64,000 nucleotides of DNA from Hanleya hanleyi (Eukaryota > Mollusca > Polyplacophora > Lepidopleurida > Hanleyidae): positions 182,579-246,578 of the forward strand of contig JAVTVY010047879.1 in NCBI GenBank assembly GCA_036873755.1. The letters run 5' to 3'. Below the pieces are notes generated by a model. The model searched no databases and was not told where the DNA came from. It saw only the letters and a list, made by a program, of their open reading frames with translations. Shown here in pieces: positions 36,660 through 48,174 of this stretch; positions within the stretch are counted from its first letter, which is position 1; each line of letters starts with the position of its first letter. Made by a program: the position numbers and the translations under genes.

Positions 36660-37320
36660 CCTGATTTGACAGCATCTCGTGACCATAACTACAATTAGAT
36701 AGACACAGAAATGGTTGGTTACAGATATTGGAACACAACATCCAATTCAGACTTTTCTCAGTGAGCATCCTTCTTTAGTGTGAATCAATATGAGCTGAAA
36801 ACTAGACATCAACATCAACTTCATGTTAATTATTCGGTTATTCAGTGTTTCAGCATTTACTGGGTATTTAGCAAAATTAAATAATTCGTATTAGGGTAGA
36901 GGATATTCGTCTGGTTATCTAGAACATCCAGTCTATCCTGGTTGATTCGAATGGGAATCAATCATATCGTTTTGTGAGCGACCATAGGTCATATCGAGGT
37001 CTGTTTAATGTGGTACGCAGTATCATTGGTCTGATGACTGCAACTCTGCCAACTTCCTGCGATTTATCTATCTCTTGGCAACATCCCAGGCCTGACTATG
37101 GGCATTTCATGACTAATCACGAGTTTCTGGCCTCCACCCAAATGTTTTTTCCCACAGCAGACTGGCCGACTACAGAGAAATTGTCCGTAGAATTAGGACC
37201 ATCAATCATTTCGGGATACCTGTATGTCCAAAATATTTGTTCATAACTTGCCCAACTTAGCTTGCTCTCTAACCAACCTCACATTTGCAGTTTCTATCGT
37301 TTATAAGCAGGATGTTTAGG
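36660..37320 (+). repeat. Long dispersed repeat, family D, copy 1
   Basis: Matches 40130-40860: 'GTCCTGGTTGATTCGAATG'-like with 'GAATCAATCATATCG', 'ATCTCTTGGCAAC.TCCCAGG', 'CAGACTGGCCG', 'TTGCTCTCTAACC' and 'GTTTATA'. Parts recur at 49760-49960 and 63460-63710. Confidence 0.8.
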
Positions 37321-37329
37321 ACAGTTTGA

Positions 37330-37860
37330 ATGATAACACGAATAACTATACTCCGAAGGCATTCCAATTACAATCGTCATTTGGTTGTGGTTATTACGTT
37401 CGTCATGAATTAGTTTGGGGTCATTACGGTCTTGTGAGAACCAACTAGAAGAAAATCTAATTATATCTGATGCATTGTACAAGTTGTCTGATACGTTATA
37501 TAATTCTGGACGAATGTTAGGATAAATTTCTCCCAAATTGTTAATATATCCGGCGATTTGGTTAGCTGATTAATGCTGAATTTTTCGGTTCATTCTGAAT
37601 CTAAAAATATCGATGTTCATATTAAGGATTAATTTTTTCATGTCATATACAATACACACATAGTATATTATATATTATTTATATATTTGACAATCGGCTA
37701 TTGGTTATTTTTTTTGTAACTTTCCGGGCTTCCTGTTACCATTGCGTCCATCAGATCAATAACGAGTTCAAGTTAATCAGAATCTCCTTCAATCGGTTTA
37801 AGAAAGAAGGCGTCTCGGGAAAGCGTTCTCATTTGATAATGATCAGTTATCATGCGACAA
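37330..37860. repeat. Fragments of families C and I
   Basis: At 37375-37510: 'CGTCATTTGGTTGTGGTTAT', 'TAGTTTGGGGTCATTAC', 'AAAATCTAATTATATCTGAT' and 'GACGAATGTTAGGAT', matching family C. At 37735-37860: 'CATTGCGTCCATCAGATCAA', 'GAGTTCAAGTTAATCAGAAT', 'GGCGTCTCGGGAAAGC', matching family I (45800-45930, 34150-34260, 51695-51800). An AT-only patch lies between, around 37655-37690. Confidence 0.65.
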
Positions 37861-38468
37861 AAAGGATCGTTACCAAAAAATAGGTTGCAGATTATCTTTA
37901 TCTTTTCCGTTTAGCATACTAAGTATATCCAATTATTTGGTTTCTTGACGTTTGAATTGGGATGATATTTGTGTAGGTGTAACATAAGACATATTCTAAT
38001 AAGATATGCCCATAATAGTGGATATCGGATATGTAGGCGGTCGAAAAAGTAGAAGATGTATTAAATGGGGACAGTGAAAAAATTGGCATTTGATCATTAA
38101 TTGGACATATGCGTATTATTTCACTGTTTCCTCTGGTCCATTAATGGAATTTAGATGGATCTGTATTAATTTATGACTAGTCCCTGTAATTATGACTTCA
38201 GATGCTACCAATAATTATCTAAATTCTAGGCAGCTGGGAAAATAATGACCAAACTGGCCGGAAAGTATATAGTACGTGGTCCCGAATATCAGATAGGCGA
38301 TAAGACGGACGAGTAAAAATGAGCATATTTAGATAGTTAAATCAGCACAAAGATTCTCAGAATTAGACCAATCTGAAGAATAGGCATGATCACGTTGAGG
38401 ACGAAGTTCCTATAATTCCTCTTTCTATTCAGTGATATCGATTCTGTAGTCTCACGCGTTGAGGAATC

Positions 38469-39067
38469 TTAACCCTATCTGGCCTGGGCTTTTTGGGACG
38501 TATCTTGGCCTTGGGGTGAGGGGGGGCCGAAATGGCTCCCCCTAATTATTTTTCTTACCCCTTGGGCTAGGGAGCTGAAACTTACCACACTATACCCTTG
38601 GGTCAAGATCTACCAGAAAATGTAAAAAAATCCAAGATGGCCGCTTTGATGACGTCACAGTGATGTCACTTTCAAAAACGGCATTTTTGGTCGATTTTTC
38701 TGTCGGATTTTTCGAATTTTCTGAATTTTATTTATGCAATTTCTCCGCAGAAACTGCATGATCAATTAGTAAATATTAATGTGATGTGAAATAAATAGTT
38801 TTGCCCACTTTTCCACGCGGAAAAGCAGAAATTTTGAAGAAATATGACAAAAACATCACTTTTCTGGTACACCACGTGGCCGCCATCTTGAATTTTTCCA
38901 TGATCCTCTGCTCGGGGGATTATGCAAATAGGTTCAAAATGACCCCAATATGATAAACGATAAAGTCAAGGAGTTTCAGCTCTCCATTTTTTGTCGTTCC
39001 AGAGACAGCGCAGAAAGTTTGGTAGGGGGCCATTTCGGCTCCCACCCCCCAGGCCAGGTAGGGTTAA
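38469..39067 (+). mobile_element. Intact TTAA piggyBac-like MITE, 599 bp
   Basis: Both ends are well preserved: TTAA at 38469-38472 followed by 'CCCTATCTGGCCTGGGC', and 'CCCAGGCCAGGTAGGG' followed by TTAA at 39064-39067. Inverted similarity continues inward (GGGGGCCGAAATGGCTCCCCC near the left end, GGGGGCCATTTCGGCTCCCA near the right). CCCT next to TTAA is the classic piggyBac-superfamily arrangement. Inside are 'AAGATGGCCGC', TGACGTCA (38650-38657), 'CATGATCCTCTGCTCGGGGG', and no coding region. It is best read as a non-autonomous element and serves as the reference copy for this window. Confidence 0.9.
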
Positions 39068-39069
39068 AT

Positions 39070-40130
39070 TAAAACGGAAGAAGCCTGCCTTTATGTTAAA
39101 AGCCAAATGGATAATTGGACAATTATACATGACAAATACTGCAACCTTAAACCAAAGAGGAGAATAATGTATATGATAAGCAGTACATGGCTTGTAATAC
39201 GGAAACGTACCGGAAACATCCGATAGTTCAATGATGAGAGCACGTTAAATACAGTTACATTTATTGTTTATTCGAACTGACTACATGATCTTTCTTAAAG
39301 AACTCTGGTTGGCACCTTCGTATCTCGTGTTTTCTTCCCTTGTATGTGCTCACTATAATCAAGATGTACAAACAAGGATATAGACCAGAAAAGATTTAAA
39401 GCTCCGTGAAAACTGAACATGGATTCATGGTCTGACAGGTTTGGAAGGAATGACTCACCAAATTTGCATCACGGAACACATAATACCTATTTGCGTGTAC
39501 CTAAGATTCTACGTATGCTGAATTTTATCACCTTTGGATAGCAATATATCTACCAACAGATTGTTAATCTGGTATCAGCCCGATAGGACTATGATTTATT
39601 GACCCCAAATGATCAACGAAATTTCACCTCCTAAATGTGCATTACCAGTTCGGACGAGCGATATTTATTAAACAAGATGTGGGGAAAAAGCTATCTAATC
39701 ATGTAGATATATGAAGTAATTCCAAAAAAAAAACATTCTTCGAAAAAATGCTTCGAGAAAGACAGAGAAAATGCTCGGTGACCTTGACCTCGGCCTCAAC
39801 TGATGTCTCTCCGTCTCCCGCGTAAGAACTGACGGGATCGGTAATTTCAATTTCTTCTATACCCAGTTACATTAAATTTGATGATGATGCCTGATTCGTC
39901 GGGCCTATGAAAGGCTAATTATATTCTGCCATGGCTACCGGTCATTCGATCAAAATGCCGACAAGTTTGTATGCACAATGTGAAGGGAAAATCAGAGCCT
40001 CATGCTCTGTCATACAAAGGTAATAAATAAGGCATCTGTCTCTGTGCGGTCGCTCATTCGTTTTTATACGATCTAGCTCGAGTGATAAATCTTCCACCAG
40101 ATGGCACGAAGGTAGATTACATGTACATAC
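39070..40130. other. Gene-free stretch
   Basis: I see no gene or organised repeat. One A run lies at about 39724-39733. Confidence 0.45.
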
Positions 40131-40860
40131 GCGATGTGGCCACCTCGTGTGATCATTACGTTGAAATTCAGACATCAACATCAACTAAATTCTTTATTCA
40201 GAGATTCGGTACTCAGCAAGATTGACCCATTTCGAATTGGGGTGGAGTATGTGCGTCTGCTTATCTACAAAATACAGCCTGTCCTGGTTGATTCGAATGT
40301 GAATCAATCATATCGCTATATGAACGATAATAGCTCATTGAAGAGATATGCAAGACGTGAGAAATGTTGACGTTTGGTTACTAAAAAGCAACCAATCGAC
40401 TTCACAGGAATTCATCTTCCGGTATCTCACATTCAGACTACATGCCCAGTTCTGTTTAGTATGATACGCATAGTCCGATGACTACAACTTTTTACTCCCA
40501 GCCTTCCATCTCTATATCTCTTGGCAACGTCCCAGGACTGACAATGGGCATTCTGGATTAATCATGCATCTCTAGCCCAAATGTCACTGTCCAAAACAGA
40601 CTGGCCGCCTATAGAGAAGATGTCGGTAGATTAAGGGCCAGCAATATTATCGAGATTCTGTTTGTCCAACGCTTTGTTCCCAACACGACCATCTGCAGAT
40701 TGCTCTCTAACCCATCTCACATATGTCAGTTGCAGTTTATATGGGATCGGGAATTTCCATTGCAATTCGCTATACATTCCCCAAGGAGAAAATCTCGTAA
40801 ATCGGAAGCGCTTTTTCCTCAAATTCACCCCCATGACGCAGTACATTATTTGTCATTCCT
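40130..40860 (+). repeat. Long dispersed repeat, family D, copy 2
   Basis: Partner of 36660-37320, with 'TGTCCTGGTTGATTCGAATG', 'GAATCAATCATATCGCTAT', 'ATCTCTTGGCAACGTCCCAG', 'AAACAGACTGGCCGCCTATA', 'TGCTCTCTAACCCATC' and 'ACATATGTCAGTTGCAGTTT'. The last words continue into 49860-49960. Confidence 0.8.
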
Positions 40861-41057
40861 TTGAATCATGGCCTTGGCTTGGAGCATTTGCAATACCTTG
40901 TTGTATCTGCTCTTTTTCTCTAAACAAACTAGCTGCAGAGAGTGTTGATAGCAATGAATATGTTTCCAGACAATACATTATAATTATTCGGTGATGCAGC
41001 ATGAGACAAATGGGAAATTGCGACGAATTCTTATTATTCTGGATGGACCAGTGATAA

Positions 41058-41155
41058 TAGAATGTTATGAGAGAGAGAGAGTGGGAGAGAGAGAATTAAG
41101 GTTTAATGTCGCGTTCAGCAATATTTCAGCTATATAGCGACGTAGAATGTTATGA
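41058..41155 (-). mobile_element. 72-bp LINE 3' tail with 13-bp target duplication
   Basis: The 13-mer TAGAATGTTATGA flanks the insert exactly (41058-41070 and 41143-41155). On the minus strand the insert reads 'CGTCGCTATATAGCTGAAAT' 'ATTGCTGAACGCGACATTAA', matching the 3' end of the LINE at 32730-32774, and ends in a CT-rich run. It is a severely 5'-truncated retrotransposition product. Confidence 0.9.
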
Positions 41156-41439
41156 AGAAGAAGGTAAAGCCCCATCATTGCAGCCAAAATTCCATGTAAG
41201 ACATTCCACAAATCCAAAAATACAAACAAATGTGTTTGCATATTTACGAGCTTTCAAGGCTTTACTATGTTCTCATTATCATGTAGCGGTAACTGCAAAG
41301 TTGTAGTGAAAATCAAAGTACAATCTAGTGAGTACATATCACAAGATCTTCAGGATAGATACTATGTTCTCGGCCCACCCTACATGACAAATATATTTCA
41401 GGCATTACTTGGACGTACTGCTACACTTCATCGGAGTTC

Positions 41440-41950
41440 ATAGAATCGAATATTGAAGACCAAAGTTGCTCATCCGTTCACACCCCTGACCCGCCCCACA
41501 CCCCTGGACACTGACTCCCATCACCATGACTAAGATCAGTGTATGATCCAATTCTATCAGGGGGAAGGTGATGAAATTTAGACACGATATAGAATCCATA
41601 CCATCTCCAACGGAATTTGACACATCGATCCGTGTAATTTTGACTCTAACAAACCTATCTAATTGTACCATCACAGTGCGGCTCTATTTTGGTTGTACGC
41701 ATTATTTACGACTTTACGGAATAACAGCGGTTCCAATGAACATCATGCATAGCGATGAAACATCAGTATGCCTGAACTGATTCTCCATATCTGCAAAAGT
41801 CGTTTTCCACAACAGGATATCACGCTTTCTCGTCGTTGACGAAAAACTGCATGGAAGAAAAAAAAAGAACACGGAATATTGGGCATTTGATCCTTCGTGT
41901 TTGATTTGATGGCCAAATCGTACTTCAAATTCATACGGGATTCAAGTTAA
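41440..41950 (+). repeat. Long dispersed repeat, family G, empty-site copy
   Basis: Partner of 29550-30270. At 41757-41772 it reads 'GATGAAACATCAGTATGCCT', the position where the other copy has the 168-bp SINE. A weaker third copy of this part is seen at 51535-51580 ('CGAACATCATGCCTACCG'). Confidence 0.8.
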
Positions 41951-43150
41951 TGAAACACATATTGAATCGATGTAAGAGTACCAGCGTCTCGCGAGACCGC
42001 GATGACATCTCGATAGGTGTTAAGCTGCACTGCATGCTTCTTCCATCTCTTATCTTTCGAGATAGATATAAAACATGACCGTTTCAAATGATTGTTCATG
42101 GAATATGAATGAGAAAATGGATCTCGACCAGGAATGTGGGTCACGAACTTCTGCACCATATCGGAAAATTATTTGCTTTACTTGGAATTAAATAGTGAAG
42201 CTTTCTGGGCGGGTAGAATATATTTCATATATTTCCTACTTTACTTTAAATCGCCGCGCACAATTCCATCTCAGGTCGGATCACAGAGCTATCATCGCTT
42301 AATCGTGTCTCTGTCTTCAGGATGAGAATAAACAACTTACTTACTTTCTCTCGCGAACAATCTTAATCAATGCTTACGAAACGATATGTACAGGAACTGT
42401 GCATCCTTGGCTTCATTTATCAATTTTCGGATATGTCACACCTGTCTTCCACATTTCAAACTTTTGATGCTTCATCGGAAGCATTGGAATTGAAACCCGA
42501 TATCCATAGAGCTGGTTCAAACGAAGTGGGCAAACCACGGACACCCGAACTAAAAAAACCAACAGACATACTGACAATGCCGATGGTAATAAATACAGTC
42601 TCGCTTCATAAAGTTGTATGATATGACTGATCCCATTTGTTTTCTGCCTGAAACACAATTCATTATTTTATATCACGTCGTTGTGATTGTATCGTGAGTG
42701 AATTATATATAAAAGTACAGATATCTTTCTTTAGAAAGAAGGGTTCGGATTTACAAATATTCTGTTCTATCGAAGGCATTCAAAATGCTCTGCCCTATTT
42801 GTGATTTGAGGTCATCAAAATGAAATAATAGATGCCGATGGCATGTGATTGTCGATGATTGAATATACCGCACCTGTTCAAACAGGCATGAATCCTGAAT
42901 ACATTTCTTAAACGTAATTATGACCAAACTTAATTGTGATCGCTAGCATGTCGTATTCGACTAGACCGGCCATATTCTCTGGAATAAGCAACAGACATCT
43001 GAAAAATTGATACAGGTGGAATAATGTTATCGTAATTTATCACATATGTACTGTGATATGAGAGGTGATACTATGTTTTATGGGAACCAGTTATGCCACT
43101 GCGAGCGCAGTCCGTATCAAGAGCTACTGTCCGTGAGATGTCCGATCCAG
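41950..43150. other. Gene-free stretch with traces of family I
   Basis: 41955-42010 ('GAATCGATGTAAGAGTACCA', 'GCGTCTCGCGAGACC') resembles family I. The rest, including open frames near 42370-42660 on both strands, has no recognisable domain. Confidence 0.4.
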
Positions 43151-43159
43151 GTTAGGGAG

Positions 43160-43440
43160 CTTCTAGAAATTGGGGCATGCTAGGAACTGGCATAAGGCAT
43201 TCTAAACAAAGTGGTATGGTGCACCGGGTTGGAACTCATAGGAACTTAATGGCATACTTTTTGGAACTCGTTAGACAAAGGATGGCTTATGCTATACCAT
43301 GGAGGGAATGGCATATGCCATTCCAATTGGAACTTCTCTCCATCCAGATTAGAACACCAAACTGGGTATGGTGCATCCATTTGGATAATCGGCATATGCC
43401 AGTCCTATCAAAGAACCCTTGCTCTAATTTCAAGAAGCTC
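43160..43440. repeat. Word-repeat area with GGCATATGCC palindromes
   Basis: Short words (GGCAT, GGAACT, GGTATGGTGCA, GGCATATGCC) recur in both orientations without a fixed period. A perfect 20-bp palindrome, GGAATGGCATATGCCATTCC, lies at 43305-43324, and a second TCGGCATATGCC at about 43388. Function unknown. Confidence 0.7.
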
Positions 43441-44176
43441 CCTTAATTAGGTGGGAGTTGCATATCAGGGGCCCTTGCCCGGATACAGAAACGGCCGCCA
43501 TGTTGGTTCCGCTCCACTTCGATTGAAAAGGGTGAAAAAATGAGCGAAATCAGCAATATCCGATACCTTTCGGGGAATTTTTCGGGGACACAGTCTACCG
43601 CGCGCTGGGGGAGAATGGGGGGGAGGAGATTAAGGCGAGTTGACGACGGTGATATGAGGCGATCGTTTACCTGTTCCCAACAAAAATGCCAGCATCTGAC
43701 TCCGATTTTACAAGATTTTACATGATTGACGTATTGACACGATTCAGTAAAACGTTATCTCTTCAAATTATAACGCTGCAGATATATTGAACTTCAAGAA
43801 TTGAACGAAAGTTTGGACGAGAAAATACAGTGATACTTTCCTACGTACGTCTGGTCGAGGATCCAATCTCTCTGGTATAGTCACAATTTGACTTTGTTTA
43901 GGACCTGATACGAGCCTTGATATGAATTCAACAACCTATCATAATATACATATCTCACACCTTCGATGGGAGATTGGTCCCTCCACCAAAGGAATGGCAA
44001 AGAAAGCTCGTTATTTATTGTTTGTCGTTCATTCGATGTGTGTGTGTGTACAGCTGGTTGGTGGGGTGGGGGCAATTATCGCATCATAGACTGGCGAAAA
44101 ATTACATCCCGTGAGTTCCGTCATTATTGCCGCATTCAGCTGAAGGTCAGTATTGTGTGTGTGTGGCTGGTGGGGT

Positions 44177-44220
<44 letters not shown>
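44177..44220. repeat. Homopolymer: 44 consecutive G
   Basis: A single uninterrupted G run follows TGGTGGGGT. It generates a spurious poly-Gly frame (plus) and poly-Pro frame (minus). Length is likely to be variable and prone to assembly error. Confidence 0.95.
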
Positions 44221-44221
<1 letters not shown>

Positions 44222-44599
44222 AGGGGGAGTGGAACTTTGACTTTGACATTACATTGCATCGTGTTCCAAGAAGACAGAAACACAATGATTCAATAGCACG
44301 CTGTTATATAGATCTATCAACTGTATCGGTTATTACCGAAGCGAATTTCCATGTCCCTCAATTTATGGGTTCTCGAAAACATGATACACGAAAAGTTAGG
44401 AAGATAAAAGAATAACCAGAGAACGTGTTGAACTTGAAGCTGTAATAACAGTAATCAATCAGTGGTATATGGCACAGGTGCATCATGATAAACAACCCTT
44501 ATTTTTTTGTTAAACACTGAGACAATCGAAACATCGTATTCGGTCATATTTTCTGTCTGAGGCAGTTTGAAAGATATCACGAATCATTAATATATAGAA

Positions 44600-45220
44600 T
44601 TATACGCAACTTCGCCATCTGACCGTAGTTATTGTGATCATCTGGAATCATTTTGTGACTCAAACAAAATCTAATTATAGCTGATGCTGTGCAGAAATGG
44701 TTTTATCTGACATATTATATAATACTGACGAATGTCGTGATTTTGTGTAATAAAACTATACATGTATGAATTATGGTTTTGTGTAATATTAGCTTTTTGC
44801 ATCAGGCTGTTATGAGAGGTCGAACCAGTGGGTGAGCGAGTGTATAGAATGGAACGTATATATCACATGCGGTTTTCAAAAGCCAAATGATTTGAAGCAC
44901 CAATCAGGTCTACCCAGGTAAACACATGAGTCATCAGTGGCGCGTCCAGATGAGATCACAAAATAAAGTAGGTAAGGTGAGTCATGTATCAATATTCACA
45001 CCTATGAAATGGAGCTGTCTATTGTATGAATTATTGAACTATTTTTGAACAAATGAAAACTGAAGGAATATTATGTCACACTGATATCATCACTACATAC
45101 ACAATAAACAAACGACACGGGTATATCGATATATCTTCTATCATATCAGTCATAACCAAGGTGACGAGAAAAAACGAATTAATGCCAAAAATGTAGAATA
45201 AACTCAATAATTGATATGGG
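44600..45220 (+). repeat. Long dispersed repeat, family C, copy 2
   Basis: 'AAAATCTAATTATAGCTGAT', 'TGTCGTGATTTTGTGTAATA', 'ATTATGGTTTTGTGTAATAT', 'GCGGTTTTCAAAAGCCAAA', 'ACATGAGTCATCAGTGGCG', 'GGTGAGTCATGTATCA' and 'ATCGATATATCTTC' follow the same order as at 17400 and 46550. Confidence 0.8.
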
Positions 45221-45595
45221 TATTACCCACAACTCAGCAGGAAAGCTGCTTTAATAGGAGAAAGAAAGATCGAGTTGTGGTCATGTTAAAATTTCAAAAT
45301 GGCCCAAGATGAAGAATTATTACAAAGCCACTGTACATATCCTGAAAATGAGATATTTAAGACCAACAATGAGCAAAGAATCTTACTTTTAGGAAGAGCA
45401 AAGCTAATCTGACATTGATTTCGAGTTCATAATTCTTCTCTAGATAACACGAGAACAATGGTGACCCATTTGCATGACAGTGAAAGGAGATGGCATTTGA
45501 CCTAAGAATTCACTGAGGACTTGCATTTCTCAAACGGAATTTAACTTAGCGAAATGAACTCACTACACATTTCATGGGAAAGACAATATCACAAA

Positions 45596-45679
45596 AATTA
45601 TGTGTCCAACACGAGCATGAACCAATTATGTGTCCAACACGAGCATGAACCAATTATGTGTCCAACACGAGCATGAACC
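45596..45679. repeat. Three perfect 28-bp tandem units
   Basis: The unit AATTATGTGTCCAACACGAG plus CATGAACC is repeated three times without a difference, so the expansion is recent (or an assembly artefact). One diverged single unit of this word is seen near 23850 ('CATGTGTCCAGTGAACATGG'). Confidence 0.95.
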
Positions 45680-45779
45680 AATTTTCCAATTGTACAAATC
45701 ATATTCTCCGCCGACATATTACTTTTTTTCTGAGGTATTGGAAAACACCGAACTAATACCCGACATGCGGATATGATTT

Positions 45780-45930
45780 TTTTTCAATTTTCAGAGCTTT
45801 GTGTTACCATTGCGTCCGTCAAATCAATACCGAGTTCACGTTAATCAGAATCTCATTCTATCGGTGTAAGAGAGACGGTGTCCCGAGAGATCGAGAGGTC
45901 ATCTCGTACAATTTAGAGATATTTTATGTT
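45780..45930 (+). repeat. Dispersed repeat, family I
   Basis: 'TTACCATTGCGTCCGTCAAA', 'CAATACCGAGTTCACGTTAA', 'TCAGAATCTCATTCTATCGG' and 'TGTAAGAGAGACGGTGTC' match 34150-34260, 37735-37860 and 51695-51800. Confidence 0.75.
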
Positions 45931-46246
45931 AAAAACAGCTCCGCATCTTCTGTGTCAAAGTTTGATATCCATACTTGATAGACGCAAATAACATTTTTTT
46001 ATGGGACAGAAAGGCTTTATTATATACCAGTTATCTTCTTTGTTCGTATTACGTCATTTGGTTTCCATAGGCAACATTTGTTCCGTTTCATTCCGTCGGT
46101 TTGTTGAACGTTACATCATTCCGAGTTTTGAAAAAGTATTAGAATTTACAAAGTAAGTATATAAAAAATAACTGATATTTATTATTTGAAGCTTTCAGAC
46201 AATCCAAACAGAATATTTAGTTACATATTTCGTCTGTAAGAATGAT

Positions 46247-46449
46247 TTGATAGCCATTTAAAAGTCGGCGTATATAACACAATGCTATTCTATGGATAAC
46301 AACTTCTTTATATTGCTGTGGAGCTGACGTTTCTTTGGAGATACTTCTAACTTTTTCAAAAATGTCGGAGGTATCTCCAACAGTTATCTCCAACGAAACG
46401 TCAGCTCCACAGCAATAAAGAAGTTGTTATCCATAGAATAGCATTGTGT
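46247..46449. mobile_element. Foldback element with a near-perfect hairpin
   Basis: The left arm (46276-46344) and right arm (about 46381-46450) are inverted copies with almost complete identity, apart from a TA indel and a few bases; they start AACACAATGCTATTCTATGG. The loop is 25-35 bases. The 12-mer TGTAAGAATGAT is found at 46235-46246 and 46450-46461 and may be a target duplication, giving a 203-bp insert with a 29-bp unpaired left end. The insert lies at the edge of a family C copy. Transcribed, it would form a long double-stranded hairpin. Confidence 0.85.
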
Positions 46450-46479
46450 TGTAAGAATGATGTTTGAGTGTTTGCCTCG

Positions 46480-47600
46480 ACACGAATCGTCGAAGACCTT
46501 CAAATTAAAATCGTCATGTGGCCGATGTTACTGAATTATTTTGTGGTCATTACTGGCATGTGGCAAAATCTAATTATATCTTATCCTTTTTAAAAATGGT
46601 TACATTATATAGCTATGCGTGAATATCGTGATATTGTGTAATAAAACGCAAGATTGATGAAAACATGATTATGGTTTTGTGTAATATTATATATTTGCAT
46701 TAGGCCGTATCCTATGTTATAAGAGGTCGAATCAGTGGCGATAGGCAAGAGAGAGGAACCGTATACAACAGGCTGTTGTCAAAAGCCAAAGTTATTTGGA
46801 TCATCCAACAATTAAGTTTACCTGATTAAGCATATGAGTCATCAGCGTCGCCTTGCACAGATGAGATCACAAAGGTAAATGAAGGTGAGTCATGTATTCA
46901 CACATATGAGACTTTTGTTCAAATTATTGGACGTTTTATTGAACAAACCGAAACTGGGCGATTTTTATGCCGCACGGATGTCATCGTGTCATAGACAATA
47001 CACGACGAGGCTGGGTCTTAAACCGATCGATATATCCTACTTTACGTACACATTAAATCATAAGATACCGTCCCACTGCTCTACCAACTGAGCTACCGAA
47101 TTCAGTTGGGTACAGCTTGCTAATTCAATCCATTCTCACTCGAGTCAGTATTTTATGGCATATAGGAATATAATTATATATAGTTTAACTCTGAATATGA
47201 CTGCAATTGAATCACAAGAGTCATAACTGAGGGAAAGACAAATTATACGCTATCAAGGATAAATAAAAAATAATTTTGGATACAGAAAAAAATGAATCAT
47301 AAGTGGCATAACTGGAAATCGGAGAGATGAAATATATTGATGCAAAGAATAACAGACTGAATAAATATGCAAATATGTCTCAGTGTCTCATCACCAAAAG
47401 ATTACTTTCGCAGGATTGCTCATCAAGATTAGTGGGTTGATTAAATAAATATACCCATTGAAAATACTAGATTCATCCAATCCTACTCGGTTCTACAGAT
47501 TGATTGTCCTCTTTCCATTCAGCTAGTATGGAATTATATTTGATAGCTTCTCCGTCTTTATCTTCAGCTGGACTTTATAGCGCCATTATCATTAGCTGGA
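46480..47600 (+). repeat. Long dispersed repeat, family C, copy 3
   Basis: 'CGTCATGTGGCCGATGTTAC', 'AAAATCTAATTATATCTTAT', 'ATCGTGATATTGTGTAATAA', 'GGTTTTGTGTAATATTATAT', 'AGCATATGAGTCATCAGCGT', 'GAAGGTGAGTCATGTATTCA', 'GAAAATACTAGATTCATCCA' and 'CTGGACTTTATAGCGCCATT' follow the order of copy 1. A piece with a tRNA-like half (47063-47102) interrupts it. Confidence 0.8.
47063..47102 (-). repeat. tRNA 5'-half-like sequence, probably SINE remnant
   Basis: The minus strand reads 'TTCGGTAGCTCAGTTGGTAG' 'AGCAGTGGGACGG', with a good tRNA D-arm and A box (TAGCTCAGTTGG). There is no T arm or B box within a plausible distance, so this is not a complete tRNA gene. The other family C copies lack this piece, which points to an insertion. 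Confidence 0.6.
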
Positions 47601-47778
47601 AATTTCATGAAATCAAACACACGATTCTTTCTGATATAAAGCGACAACTCTTCTTGCTGATATGTAGGACAAAAAGTCGGGACAGTGACAGAAACTATTT
47701 GCTGGTAAATGGGTGTATGGCCAGTGACTTTGTGGCCCAGGAACTGCCAGTCCCCTTCCGCACTGCATGTGCAAGGAT

Positions 47779-48174
47779 ATGAAACACTCGTCACAAAATT
47801 GCCAAAAATGGGACATTAGGGTACTTTACCTGGAGAGCAATTTCGACTTTGTTTCACAATATCCATTTATAAGCCGCTCTCGATAAACTGTGTATGAAAC
47901 GCTCGTCACAAAAATGCCAAAAAAATGGGACATTCGACAAGAGGACTTTCAGAATGCGACAAAGCATGGACTATCGGCTGCATCACATCAAATGCAAAAC
48001 TAATCTATCAACTATCAATCTAATCTACTATATTAACCGACTAAATGGAAGAGTAGAGACAACATTTTTAAAAGGTAGTGAAGAAACTGGTGGCCAAGAA
48101 ATTAGGGTACTTTACCTGGAGAGCATTTCGACTTTGTTTCACGATATCGATTTATAAGCCACTCTCGATAAACT
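47779..48174 (+). repeat. Interleaved direct repeats
   Basis: 'CTCGTCACAAAA(T/A)TGCCAAAAA' plus TGGGACATT occurs at 47787 and 47901. 'AGGGTACTTTACCTGGAGAG' followed by 'TTTCGACTTTGTTTCAC' and 'TCTCGATAAACT' occurs at 47818 and 48107. These look like overlapping local duplications. Confidence 0.85.

Noticed and set aside
43966..44415. Gly-rich (plus) and Pro-rich (minus) proteins
   Set aside because: Artefacts of the 44-base G run.
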